The notes below the pieces were generated by a model. That model was not told the origin of the DNA. It did no database searches and saw only the letters and a program-made list of their open reading frames with translations. From contig NZ_VFMM01000001.1 of the NCBI RefSeq assembly GCF_006715085.1, forward strand, positions 1,922,001 through 1,986,000: a stretch of DNA of 64,000 nt. The letters are read 5' to 3'. Of the stretch, positions 36,399 through 44,666 are shown piece after piece. The stretch is from Kribbella jejuensis (GTDB taxonomy: Bacteria; Actinomycetota; Actinomycetes; Propionibacteriales; Kribbellaceae). The stretch's first letter is position 1; every line of letters begins with the position of its first letter. A program made the translations under genes and the position numbers.

Positions 36399-37442
36399 CT
36401 AGAGGGCGAATGTGGCGAAGCGCAAGGTCGCGAAGGACGAGGTCTCACCGGCCTCGTAGAAGATCCCGATCGAACCGTCCGCGAGCAGGACCAGATCGGA
36501 GTACCCGGCCATGCCCTCGTGCACGACCAGGGCCGGTTTCCACGACACACCGTCGTCCGACGACATGAACACGGTCAGCTCCCGGCGCGACGTCGGGTTC
36601 ACCGGTGTGGAGAGCAGCAACCGTCCATCGGGAAGGCACAGCACGCTGCCCTGGATGCCGGGCGCGGTGATCTCGGGGATTCCGGCGTACGGCGCATCGA
36701 GTGTCTCGCCGCCGTCGGACGACCAGGCATGGACGCGGGCCGGCCCGGTGCCCTGGTGATTGCGGGCGTTGAAGTACAACCGGCCGTCGGGCAGCTCCGC
36801 GACGGTGGTCTCGTTCGCGTTGATCTCGGCGCCGTCGTTGCGATCCACGAAGCCGACGGACCACGAGACACCACCGTCGTCGCTGTACATGCAGTGGCCA
36901 CCGTTGAGACCATCCGCGGGGACATATGAATGATTGGCCGGTACGACGAGGCGTCCCGAGCGCAACGTGATCCCGTGACAGGGACCCGTCGCGTACCAGC
37001 CCCAGTCGTCCGGCTTCACCTGCGCGGTGATCTCCACGGGAAGCGACCACGACGCGCCGTCGTCGGACGACCGTTGCACGAACACCCGCCGCCCATCGAC
37101 CGGATCGGTGCCGCGGGCAAGCGACAGTTCGACCGCGTGCGCGCCGTTCTGAACCGTCACGAGCACGAGGTCGCCGGACGCCGGATCGATCAGCGGCACC
37201 GGATTTCCACAGGTCTTGCCCGGCGCCGCGGACACCACCTGCAACGGAAGCCAGGTACGACCGCCGTCGAGCGAACGTCGCAGGACGACCTCGATCTCGC
37301 CCGCGTCGCCGGCGCCGTGCAACCGGCCCTCGCAGAACGCGAGCACCGTCGAGCCCCGCGCCAGCACCGACGGGATGCGGAACGTGTGATAGCCGCTGCC
37401 CGCCGGATCGAAGATTTCCAGCGCACCGACTCTTGATGACAT
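36399..37442 (-). CDS. exo-alpha-sialidase family protein
   Basis: A 347-residue six-bladed-propeller enzyme. The Arg motif YHTFRIP opens the fold. Five Asp-box-like repeats are visible: SLDGGRTW, SSDDGASW, SDDGGVSW, SSDGGETL and SSDDGVSW. Candidate acids lie in FCEGRLHG and DRNDGAEINANET. There is no signal peptide, so it probably acts inside the cell on imported oligosaccharides. The start codon sits inside the operator palindrome. It is first in the operon with the aldolase and GntR. Confidence 0.85.
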   Translation of the reverse strand: MSSRVGALEIFDPAGSGYHTFRIPSVLARGSTVLAFCEGRLHGAGDAGEIEVVLRRSLDGGRTWLPLQVVSAAPGKTCGNPVPLIDPASGDLVLVTVQNGAHAVELSLARGTDPVDGRRVFVQRSSDDGASWSLPVEITAQVKPDDWGWYATGPCHGITLRSGRLVVPANHSYVPADGLNGGHCMYSDDGGVSWSVGFVDRNDGAEINANETTVAELPDGRLYFNARNHQGTGPARVHAWSSDGGETLDAPYAGIPEITAPGIQGSVLCLPDGRLLLSTPVNPTSRRELTVFMSSDDGVSWKPALVVHEGMAGYSDLVLLADGSIGIFYEAGETSSFATLRFATFAL

Positions 37443-37459
37443 AGGACGTACTATGTCAT
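37436..37459. promoter_or_regulatory. GntR-type operator, perfect 9-6-9 palindrome
   Basis: ATGACATAG (37436-37444) and CTATGTCAT (37451-37459) are exact inverted repeats separated by six bases. The left arm contains the sialidase ATG (37442), and the right arm is 31 bp from the solute-binding protein gene. The site can control both divergent operons and is the best candidate target for the GntR protein. Confidence 0.72.
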
Positions 37460-37489
37460 GGTGTGGGCCTCCGATGGAAGTGAGGCCTC

Positions 37490-39112
37490 ATGCCGGTCAG
37501 CAGAAGAACATTCCTCGGCGGCGGTCTGGCCGCCGCCGCTGTCGCGGTCACGGGTACGCCGCTGCTGGCGGGGTGCGCGTCCGACAAGAAGAACACCGCC
37601 GCGGCGAACGCGGCCGTGAAGCTGCCGACGTACACGAAGTACGGCGAGATCACGCCGGATCTGCCCGGTACCGACGTGGTGCTGGACGGGTTCCTGAAGT
37701 ACCCGGCGAACCCGGTCCGGGCGATCACGGACGCCCCCGGCGACGGCAAACCGATCACGTTCATGACCAACATCCCCGGCGCGATCCCACCGGCCGCGGA
37801 CAAGAACCAGTTCTGGCAGGAACTCAACAAACGCCTCGGCTCCGAACTGCAGATCAGCATGGCGTCGAACGACGAGTACAAGGACAAGTTCGCGACGCGG
37901 GTGGCCGGCAACGACCTGTCGGACATCATCAACATCCCGTCGGGTACTCCGCAGGTCCCCGGGCTGCTGAAGGCCAAGGCGATGGACCTCACCGAGCATC
38001 TGTCCGGTGACGCGGTCAAGAAGTACCCGTTCCTGGCCAACATCCCGACCCTGTACTGGAAGGGCTGCGTCTTCAACGGAGCGATCTACGGCGTACCGGT
38101 CCCGCGTGGCATGTCCCGAACCTCGCTGCCGCTGTACCGCGCCGACCTGCTCGCCGCGAAGGGCATCAAGGACCCGGCACCGAAGAACTTCGAGGAGTTC
38201 TTCGACCTGTGCAAGGAGCTGACGGCGGCCAAGGAGAACCGCTGGGCGTGGACCCGGGTGCCGACGTCGTACCTCCGGATGATGCTTGGTCTGCCCAACA
38301 ACTGGAAGGAAGAGGGCGGCAAGTTCACCTCGGTGTACGAGGCGGACGGCAACCAGGACGCCCTCGAGGCGGGCCGGAAGATGGTTGCCACCGGCGTCAT
38401 CAACCCCGACACGTTCAGCGCCAAGGCCGCGCAGCGCAAGCAGTGGTTCAACGGCGGGATCGCCGCGTTCGACTACGACAGCTTCGTCGCGTGGAACCAG
38501 TACTACTCCGACAACACCGCCGGTGACGCGTTCTCGGTGAACATGCTCGACGTCCCGGGTTTCAGCAGCGGTGACGGCAAGGTCTGGATGGGTGCGGCGC
38601 TGAACAACGTGACCGCGTTCAACAAGGCCAGCAGCCACTCGGTCGAGACCCTGCTCAAGATCGCGAACTGGATGGCGGCGCCGTTCGGCACCGAGGAATA
38701 CCTGTTCCGCAAGTACGGCGTCCAGGGCCGGCACTACACGCTGCAGGGCACCGACCCTGTGCCGACCAAGGTCGGCGTGGTGGAGACCGGTATCGGCCTG
38801 CAGTACATCGCCGACTCCACGTTGGCCCTGTACTGGGCCGGCAAGCCCGACGTGCCGCAGAACCAGCACAAGATCCAGGAGAAGGTCGCGGACCGGCTGC
38901 TGTACGACGCGTCGTACGGCCTGTACTCCGACACCAGCTCGAAGAAGTGGTCGCAGCTGACGGACGCGTTGACCGACACCGAGAACCAGATCCTGCAGGG
39001 CAAGAAGCCTGTGTCGGAGTGGGCCTCGGCGGTCAAGACGTTCCTGTCCTCGGGTGGTGAGAAGATCCGCGGCGAGCTGCAGGACGCTTTCGCGACGGCA
39101 GGCGGGAAGTAA
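37490..39112 (+). CDS. extracellular solute-binding lipoprotein of a sugar ABC importer
   Basis: A 540-residue substrate-binding protein. The N-terminus has a twin-arginine motif (SRRTFLGGG, 4-12) and a lipobox LLAGC with Cys29, so it is probably Tat-exported and lipidated. The rest matches the long LplA-type family used for oligosaccharides. ATG 37490 follows GAAGTGAGG. Its stop overlaps the first permease start (TAATG). It is divergent from the sialidase operon across a shared operator. Confidence 0.87.
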   Translation: MPVSRRTFLGGGLAAAAVAVTGTPLLAGCASDKKNTAAANAAVKLPTYTKYGEITPDLPGTDVVLDGFLKYPANPVRAITDAPGDGKPITFMTNIPGAIPPAADKNQFWQELNKRLGSELQISMASNDEYKDKFATRVAGNDLSDIINIPSGTPQVPGLLKAKAMDLTEHLSGDAVKKYPFLANIPTLYWKGCVFNGAIYGVPVPRGMSRTSLPLYRADLLAAKGIKDPAPKNFEEFFDLCKELTAAKENRWAWTRVPTSYLRMMLGLPNNWKEEGGKFTSVYEADGNQDALEAGRKMVATGVINPDTFSAKAAQRKQWFNGGIAAFDYDSFVAWNQYYSDNTAGDAFSVNMLDVPGFSSGDGKVWMGAALNNVTAFNKASSHSVETLLKIANWMAAPFGTEEYLFRKYGVQGRHYTLQGTDPVPTKVGVVETGIGLQYIADSTLALYWAGKPDVPQNQHKIQEKVADRLLYDASYGLYSDTSSKKWSQLTDALTDTENQILQGKKPVSEWASAVKTFLSSGGEKIRGELQDAFATAGGK

Positions 39113-40056
39113 TGCTGCAGCGTTCGTCGAAACGTCCGGAGCAGCGGCTCAGTCTTGGGCGGCGGTTGGTGCGGGATCGCGTGTTGTTGTTGTTCGCGTT
39201 GCCGGGGACTGCGTTGATCGTTGCCTTCCACTACGTGCCGTTGCTGGGCAACATCATTGCGTTCAAGGATTATCAGCCGTTTCTCGGGATCGGTGGGAGC
39301 GACTGGTCGGGATGGGACAACTTCAGCGTGATCTTCAACGGGGATCCCGCGTTCCTGCGGGCGTTGAAGAACACGCTGATTCTCACCAGTTTGCAGTCGA
39401 TCTTCGTGTTCCCGGCGCCGATCCTGCTTGCACTGTTGCTGAACTCCCTGTTCTCCGAGCGGATCAAGCGGATCGCGCAGAGCATCCTGTACCTGCCGCA
39501 CTTCATGTCGTGGGTGATCGTGGTCGCGCTGTTCCAGCAGATGCTCGGCGGCAGCGGTCTGCTGAACAACTACCTGCGCTCGCACGACCTGTCGACGGTC
39601 AACATCATCGGGAACTCCGAGTTGTTCCACGTCCTGCTGACGTCGCAGATCATTTGGAAGGACACCGGGTGGGCGACGATCTTGTTCCTGGCGGCGCTGT
39701 CCCAGATCGACTCGCAGTTGTACGAGGCGGCGAGCGTGGACGGCGCGACCCGGATGCGGCAGCTCTGGCACGTCACGTTGCCGGGGTTGCGCGGGATCAT
39801 CATCCTGCTGTTCATCCTGCGGCTCGGCGACTCGCTGACGGTCGGGTTCGAGCAGATCATCCTGCAGCAGCAGGCGGTCGGGCGCGACATCAGCGAGGTA
39901 CTGGACACCTACGTCTACAACAACGGCGTCCTCGGCGGCGCCTGGGGTGTCGCGGCCGCGGTCGGCCTGGTCAAGGGCATCGTCGGCGTCGTCCTCGTAC
40001 TCACCGCGAACAAGGTCGCACACATCTTCGGCGAGCAAGGGGTGTACCAACGATGA
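39112..40056 (+). CDS. sugar ABC transporter permease, LplB/UgpA-like
   Basis: A 314-residue inner-membrane permease with six hydrophobic segments and the cytoplasmic EAA loop EAASVDGATRMRQLWHVTLP that docks the ATPase. The opening LLLFALPGTALIVAFHYVPL is typical of LplB-type proteins. It overlaps both neighbours by 1-4 bp. No ATP-binding subunit is encoded here; a shared MsiK-type ATPase elsewhere is the usual solution in actinomycetes. Confidence 0.88.
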   Translation: MLQRSSKRPEQRLSLGRRLVRDRVLLLFALPGTALIVAFHYVPLLGNIIAFKDYQPFLGIGGSDWSGWDNFSVIFNGDPAFLRALKNTLILTSLQSIFVFPAPILLALLLNSLFSERIKRIAQSILYLPHFMSWVIVVALFQQMLGGSGLLNNYLRSHDLSTVNIIGNSELFHVLLTSQIIWKDTGWATILFLAALSQIDSQLYEAASVDGATRMRQLWHVTLPGLRGIIILLFILRLGDSLTVGFEQIILQQQAVGRDISEVLDTYVYNNGVLGGAWGVAAAVGLVKGIVGVVLVLTANKVAHIFGEQGVYQR

Positions 40057-40940
40057 GTCGCAGGATCGTTCAGGGCGTACCGATGCCCGGGTGGCCGATG
40101 CGGATGTTCAAGGGACTCGTCCTGCTGGTCTTCTGCGCGGTCGTGATCATTCCGTTCGTCGGGGTGATCTCGACCAGCCTCGCGCCGAACAAGCAGATCA
40201 ACGAGTCCGGTGGGCTGGTGCTGCTGCCGAAGTCGATCAACTTCCGCGCGTACGAGTCGTTGTTCGCCGGCGGCGTGGTGACCCGGGCGTTGTTCGTCAG
40301 CATCTTCGTCACGGTCGTCGGCACGCTGCTCAGCCTGACCGTGTCATGCCTGCTCGCGTACGCGCTGGCGCGCCCTGGGTTCTCGGCGGGCCGGCCGATT
40401 CTGCTCGTGGTGCTGTTCAGCATGCTGTTCTCCCCCGGCATCATCCCGCTCTACCTCACGGTGAAGGGCGTCGGGCTGCTGGACAGCATCTGGGCGCTGA
40501 TCGTGCCGACGATGATCAGCGCGTTCAACGTCGTCGTCCTACGGGCGTTCTTCATGAACCTGCCGAACGAGATCACCGAGAGCGCCCGGATCGACGGCGC
40601 GGGCGAGTTGATGACGTTCTCGTACATCGTGCTGCCGCTGTCCAAGGCCGTACTGTCGGTGATCGGCCTGTTCTACGCGGTGGCGTACTGGAACGCGTTC
40701 TTCTCGGCGCTGCTCTACCTCAACGACTCCAAGCTGTGGCCGTTGCAGCTGGTACTGCGAACGTACGTCATCAACGACACGCAGCTGGGCAGCGCCGAGC
40801 TCGGGACCGAACTGCTGCCGCCGCAGGCATCGATCCAGATGGCGATCCTGGTGGTGTCGATCGTGCCGATCCTGATCGTCTACCCGTTCCTGCAACGGCA
40901 CTTCGCGAAGGGCGTACTGACCGGCGCGGTGAAGGGTTAA
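40053..40940 (+). CDS. sugar ABC transporter permease, LplC/MalG-like
   Basis: A 295-residue permease with six hydrophobic segments. The EAA loop is ESARIDGAGELMTFSYIVLP, and FSPGIIPLYLTVKGVGLLDS is typical of LplC-type partners. ATG 40053 overlaps the stop of the upstream permease (ATGA). It is the last gene of the importer operon. Confidence 0.88.
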   Translation: MSRRIVQGVPMPGWPMRMFKGLVLLVFCAVVIIPFVGVISTSLAPNKQINESGGLVLLPKSINFRAYESLFAGGVVTRALFVSIFVTVVGTLLSLTVSCLLAYALARPGFSAGRPILLVVLFSMLFSPGIIPLYLTVKGVGLLDSIWALIVPTMISAFNVVVLRAFFMNLPNEITESARIDGAGELMTFSYIVLPLSKAVLSVIGLFYAVAYWNAFFSALLYLNDSKLWPLQLVLRTYVINDTQLGSAELGTELLPPQASIQMAILVVSIVPILIVYPFLQRHFAKGVLTGAVKG

Positions 40941-41009
40941 TTCGGTTCCGTGGCGCAGGGTGGTCAAGTAACGTAGCTGGGCTCCCCCACTCTCGCCGGA
41001 GGTTTCAGC

Positions 41010-43019
41010 ATGCCCTCAGACACGTCCGACACGCTTCAGGCCGAGAAGGACTACCTGAAGGCCTCCCGGGCGGCGCTGGCGCTGATGCGGGAGAAGACCG
41101 GTGCGCTGGAGATCCACAGCGCGGACCGGGTCAACCAGGAGTTCCTGCAGGCCGCCATCTACCAGCGGATGAAGGAGCTCGAGGACGACCCGGACGTGCC
41201 GCTGTTCTTCGGCCGGCTGGACTACCTCGAGCCGGCCGAGGAGACGTTCCACATCGGCCGCCGGCACGTCAACGACGCGCTCGGCGAGCCGCTGGTGGTG
41301 GACTGGCGAGCAGACATCTCGGTGCCGTTCTACCGGGCGAGCAAGACCGAGCCGATGGGCGTGGGGGTGCGCCGCCGGTTCGGGTTCACGCACGGCGAGA
41401 TGACCGCCTTCGAAGACGAGGACCTGACCGCGTCCGGTGCGGTCGAGCAGCACAGCGACATCCTGGACGCCGAGATCGAGCGCCCACGCTCCGGCCCGAT
41501 GCGCGACATCGTGGCCACCATCCAGCCGGAGCAGGACGTGATCGTCCGGGCCGGCGTCGACCAGACGATCTGCGTCCAGGGCGCCCCCGGTACCGGTAAG
41601 ACCGCGGTCGGGCTGCACCGGGCGGCGTACCTGCTCTACGCGTACCGCGACCAGCTGAGCCGTGCCGGTGTGCTGGTCGTCGGCCCGAACGCCAGCTTCC
41701 TGCGCTACATCGGGGACGTCCTCCCGGCGCTCGGTGAGATCGAGGCGAAGCAGACGACGGTCGAGGAGCTCGTCGGGCGGGTCAAGATCGCCGGACCGGG
41801 TCCCGCGCCGGTCGACGTCCTCAAGGGGGACGCGCGCATGGCCGAGGTACTGCACCGGGCCGTATGGGCGCACGTACGGCACCCCGACGACGCGCTCGTC
41901 GTGCCGCGCGGGGCGCACCGCTGGCGAGTGCCGACGTACCAGGCCGAGGAGCTCGTGAACGAACTGCGGACCCGCGGCATCCGGTACGGCGCCGGCCGGG
42001 CGATGCTGCCGCAACGGCTGGCGCACGCGGTGCTGCTGCGGATGGAGGCGGCCGGTGACTCCCCCGACGACCGCGTGCAGGACTCGGTGGCCAGGAGCCG
42101 TCCGGTCAAGCAGTACGCCGAGGCGCTGTGGCCGGCTGTCGACCCTGCCAAGCTACTCTTCCGCCTGTTCACCGAGCCCGAGCTGCTCGCGGAGCACGCG
42201 GACGGGATCCTCACCGAGGAAGAGCAACAGCTGCTGATCTGGGAGAAGGCCCCGCGGTCCGCGGGGGCGGCCCGGTGGTCCGTTGCGGATGCCACGTTGA
42301 TCGACGAGATCGCCGACCTGGTCGACCGTACGCCGTCCCTCGGACACGTGGTGCTGGACGAAGCGCAGGACCTCTCAGCGATGCAGCTACGCGCCGTCGG
42401 GCGACGCTGCTCGACCGGTTCGATGACCGTGCTCGGCGACATCGCCCAGGGCACCACACCGTGGGCCACACCATCCTGGGACGAGGCCCTGAAACACCTG
42501 GGCAAGACCAGCGCCCATACCGAGGAGCTGACCTCCGGGTTCCGCGTCCCTGGTCAAGTGATCGAGTACGCGGCCCGTCTGCTCCCCGCGATCGCCCCGC
42601 ACCTCAAACCGCCGACAGCGGTACGACGAGCCCGTGGTGAACTGACCATCACCCGTGTACCGGACAGCCTGGCCGCCGCGGTCACCGCCGTACAGGAGGT
42701 GTCCGAGCGGCCGGGGTCAATCGGGTTGATCGTGCCGGATGCACTAGTACCGGCGACTCGTAAGGCCTTGCAGGGCACGGCTTTCTCCGTGCTCGGAGAC
42801 GAGGACGACGTGGACGCCCACCTGGACGTCGTACCGGCGTCTTTGGCCAAGGGTCTCGAGTTCGACCACGTGGTACTGGTGGAGCCCGCCGGGATCGTGG
42901 GGGGTGAGGCCGACGAGCGGACCGGGCTCCGGCGCCTGTACGTCTGTCTGACTCGTGCCGTCACCTCACTGATCGTGCTGCACAGTGAGGACTTGCCCGC
43001 GATCCTCAGTCAGCCGTAG
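41010..43019 (+). CDS. HelD-like RNA polymerase-recycling ATPase
   Basis: A 669-residue UvrD-like superfamily 1 protein. The N-terminal coiled-coil arm (1-75) contains EKDYLKASRAALALMREKTG. Walker A is GAPGTGKT (about 191-198), and VVLDEAQDLSAMQLRAV is motif II. LTSGFRVPG and VCLTRAVTSLIVLH follow as the late helicase motifs. Order and size match the actinobacterial HelD class, which releases stalled RNA polymerase and can protect it from rifampicin. I see no rifamycin-associated promoter element upstream. The 3' end overlaps the convergent MFS gene by 14 bp. Confidence 0.85.
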   Translation: MPSDTSDTLQAEKDYLKASRAALALMREKTGALEIHSADRVNQEFLQAAIYQRMKELEDDPDVPLFFGRLDYLEPAEETFHIGRRHVNDALGEPLVVDWRADISVPFYRASKTEPMGVGVRRRFGFTHGEMTAFEDEDLTASGAVEQHSDILDAEIERPRSGPMRDIVATIQPEQDVIVRAGVDQTICVQGAPGTGKTAVGLHRAAYLLYAYRDQLSRAGVLVVGPNASFLRYIGDVLPALGEIEAKQTTVEELVGRVKIAGPGPAPVDVLKGDARMAEVLHRAVWAHVRHPDDALVVPRGAHRWRVPTYQAEELVNELRTRGIRYGAGRAMLPQRLAHAVLLRMEAAGDSPDDRVQDSVARSRPVKQYAEALWPAVDPAKLLFRLFTEPELLAEHADGILTEEEQQLLIWEKAPRSAGAARWSVADATLIDEIADLVDRTPSLGHVVLDEAQDLSAMQLRAVGRRCSTGSMTVLGDIAQGTTPWATPSWDEALKHLGKTSAHTEELTSGFRVPGQVIEYAARLLPAIAPHLKPPTAVRRARGELTITRVPDSLAAAVTAVQEVSERPGSIGLIVPDALVPATRKALQGTAFSVLGDEDDVDAHLDVVPASLAKGLEFDHVVLVEPAGIVGGEADERTGLRRLYVCLTRAVTSLIVLHSEDLPAILSQP

Positions 43020-44196
43020 CGGTGACGTAGATGTCCTCGTCACGCTCCAGCTCCTCCACGCGCTGCAGCGACGGGTCACGCCAGAGCACATAGACCAGGC
43101 CCACCACTACCAGCGAGAGCGCGGACGCGAGGACGGGAAGGTAGCCGACGCCGAGCGACTGGATGACCAGTCCGCCGACAACCGCGGACAGACCGGCGCC
43201 CAGGTAGATCGCAGAAGCGTTCAGCGAGATCAGCAGGCCTCCACCCAGTTCCAGCAACAGGTTCTGGATCGGCGGGTTGAAAGCCCAGGTCAGCATCCCC
43301 CACACCACAAGCGCCACGCCGGCGCCTGCCGTCGTGGTGAGCGTCAGGTCGAGCGTGGCCAGTACCGCGGTGATGCCGAGCATCAGCACGACCAGCGTGC
43401 GCAGGCTGCCGAATCGGTCGGTGATGCGACCACCGAGGAAGTTGCCGACGACAGCACCCACGCCGTACAGCAGCAGGAGCAGTCCGGTGACGCTGCCGGT
43501 CAGGCCGGCGGTGTGCTTGAGCAGCGGGACGATGTAGATGTACACGCTGAACGCGGCCAGCACGGCGAGCACCGTCATCGCCAGCACGATCTGCACGCGC
43601 CGGTCCGTCACCCCGGCGAAGCGCTCGCGCAGGCTGACCACGGGTGGTGCGTCGACCTTCGGAAGCGCCGCCCGCTCGACGATGGCGACCAGCACTGCGA
43701 CTGCAGTGATGAGTGCGAAGACGCCCTTGTAGCCGAGTGTCGGGCCGAGCAGCGTGCCGGCGGGTACGCCGAGCACCAGGGCGAACGTGAGTCCGCCGAA
43801 GACGATGGCCACTGCCCTGCCTCGTTCTTCAGGTGGCAGCAAGCTGGTGGCAAACAACGTGGCAGCCGGCGTGTACACGGCCGCGCCGAACGCGGCCACG
43901 ACGCGACCGGCGATCAAGATCGGGTAGTTGACCGCCAGGGCGGCGATGAGGTTGCCGAGCGCGGCCAGGACCAGTGCGGCGATCAGGAGGGTACGGCGCT
44001 CCCACCGGCCCGTCAGCGTGGACAGGATCGGCGCACCGATCGCGTACGACAGGGAGAACGCGGTGGCGAGCTGGCCCGCGGCCGTCAGCGAGACATGCAG
44101 CTCGGAGCTGACGTCGGGCAGCACCCCGGACACGACGTACGCGCTGGTGCCGACCGCGAACGCGCCGGCGCCCAGGAGGTAGATCCGTGCGGACAT
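43006..44196 (-). CDS. MFS transporter, DHA1 drug-exporter-like
   Basis: A 396-residue, 12-segment facilitator. FAVGTSAYVVSGVLPDVSSE and APILSTLTGRWERRTLLIAA (motif A) with GGLTFALVLGVPAGTLLG (motif C) match AraJ/Cml-type exporters. It is divergent from an ArsR regulator with a strong palindrome between them. Confidence 0.87.
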   Translation of the reverse strand: MSARIYLLGAGAFAVGTSAYVVSGVLPDVSSELHVSLTAAGQLATAFSLSYAIGAPILSTLTGRWERRTLLIAALVLAALGNLIAALAVNYPILIAGRVVAAFGAAVYTPAATLFATSLLPPEERGRAVAIVFGGLTFALVLGVPAGTLLGPTLGYKGVFALITAVAVLVAIVERAALPKVDAPPVVSLRERFAGVTDRRVQIVLAMTVLAVLAAFSVYIYIVPLLKHTAGLTGSVTGLLLLLYGVGAVVGNFLGGRITDRFGSLRTLVVLMLGITAVLATLDLTLTTTAGAGVALVVWGMLTWAFNPPIQNLLLELGGGLLISLNASAIYLGAGLSAVVGGLVIQSLGVGYLPVLASALSLVVVGLVYVLWRDPSLQRVEELERDEDIYVTATAD

Positions 44197-44231
44197 CTGA
44201 GGACCTTCCGGAGACGAGGATCAGTACTTCG

Positions 44232-44265
44232 ACGATCATCGTACTACGAAGTTCATCGAACTTCG
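44232..44265. promoter_or_regulatory. ArsR operator between the MFS and arsR genes
   Basis: CGAAGTTC-ATC-GAACTTCG (44247-44265) is a perfect 8-3-8 palindrome. A second symmetric element, ACGAT-C-ATCGT, lies at 44232-44242. TACTAT just before the arsR ATG could be its -10 box. Probable autorepression plus control of the exporter. Confidence 0.65.
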
Positions 44266-44287
44266 ACAGGCGTCGTACTATGGACGC

Positions 44288-44599
44288 ATGGCCACCAAAG
44301 TTCTCCCGCAGCCGGAGCGGGACGAGATCCGCGTCGACGCGGTTCTGCAGGCGTTGGGCGAGCCGGTCCGGCTGATCATCGTCCGGGCGCTCGCCGACAA
44401 TCCGGCCGGCGTCTGCTGCGGGGAACTCGAACTGCCCGTCACCGCGTCCACCCGGGCGCACCACCTGAAGACCCTCCGTGAGGCCGGAGTGATCTCCACC
44501 CACACCGACGGCACCCGCCGGGTCAGCCTGCTTCGCCGCGACGACCTCGAGGAGCTCTACCCGGGCCTGCTCACCGGGGTGCTGTCAGCCAAGCAGTAG
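44288..44599 (+). CDS. ArsR-family transcriptional regulator
   Basis: A 103-residue winged-helix repressor. LQALGEPVRLIIVRALADNP, then STRAHHLKTLREAGVISTHT and the wing DGTRRVSLLRRDDL. There is a GVCCGEL Cys pair before the recognition helix. The metal motif ELCVCDL of true ArsR is not complete, so the effector could be an organic compound or thiol stress. It is divergent from the MFS exporter it probably represses. Confidence 0.85.
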   Translation: MATKVLPQPERDEIRVDAVLQALGEPVRLIIVRALADNPAGVCCGELELPVTASTRAHHLKTLREAGVISTHTDGTRRVSLLRRDDLEELYPGLLTGVLSAKQ

Positions 44600-44666
44600 G
44601 CAACCGCAAGGTGCTGGTGGGGTGATCGTGGGCTGGTTGCAGTAGTGCGGCTGGCAGACTGAAGCA

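Noticed and set aside
40941..41009. Rifamycin-associated promoter element upstream of the HelD gene
   Set aside because: No long GGGGCTTGC-type inverted repeat is seen, so a HelR-type rifamycin response is not supported by the sequence.
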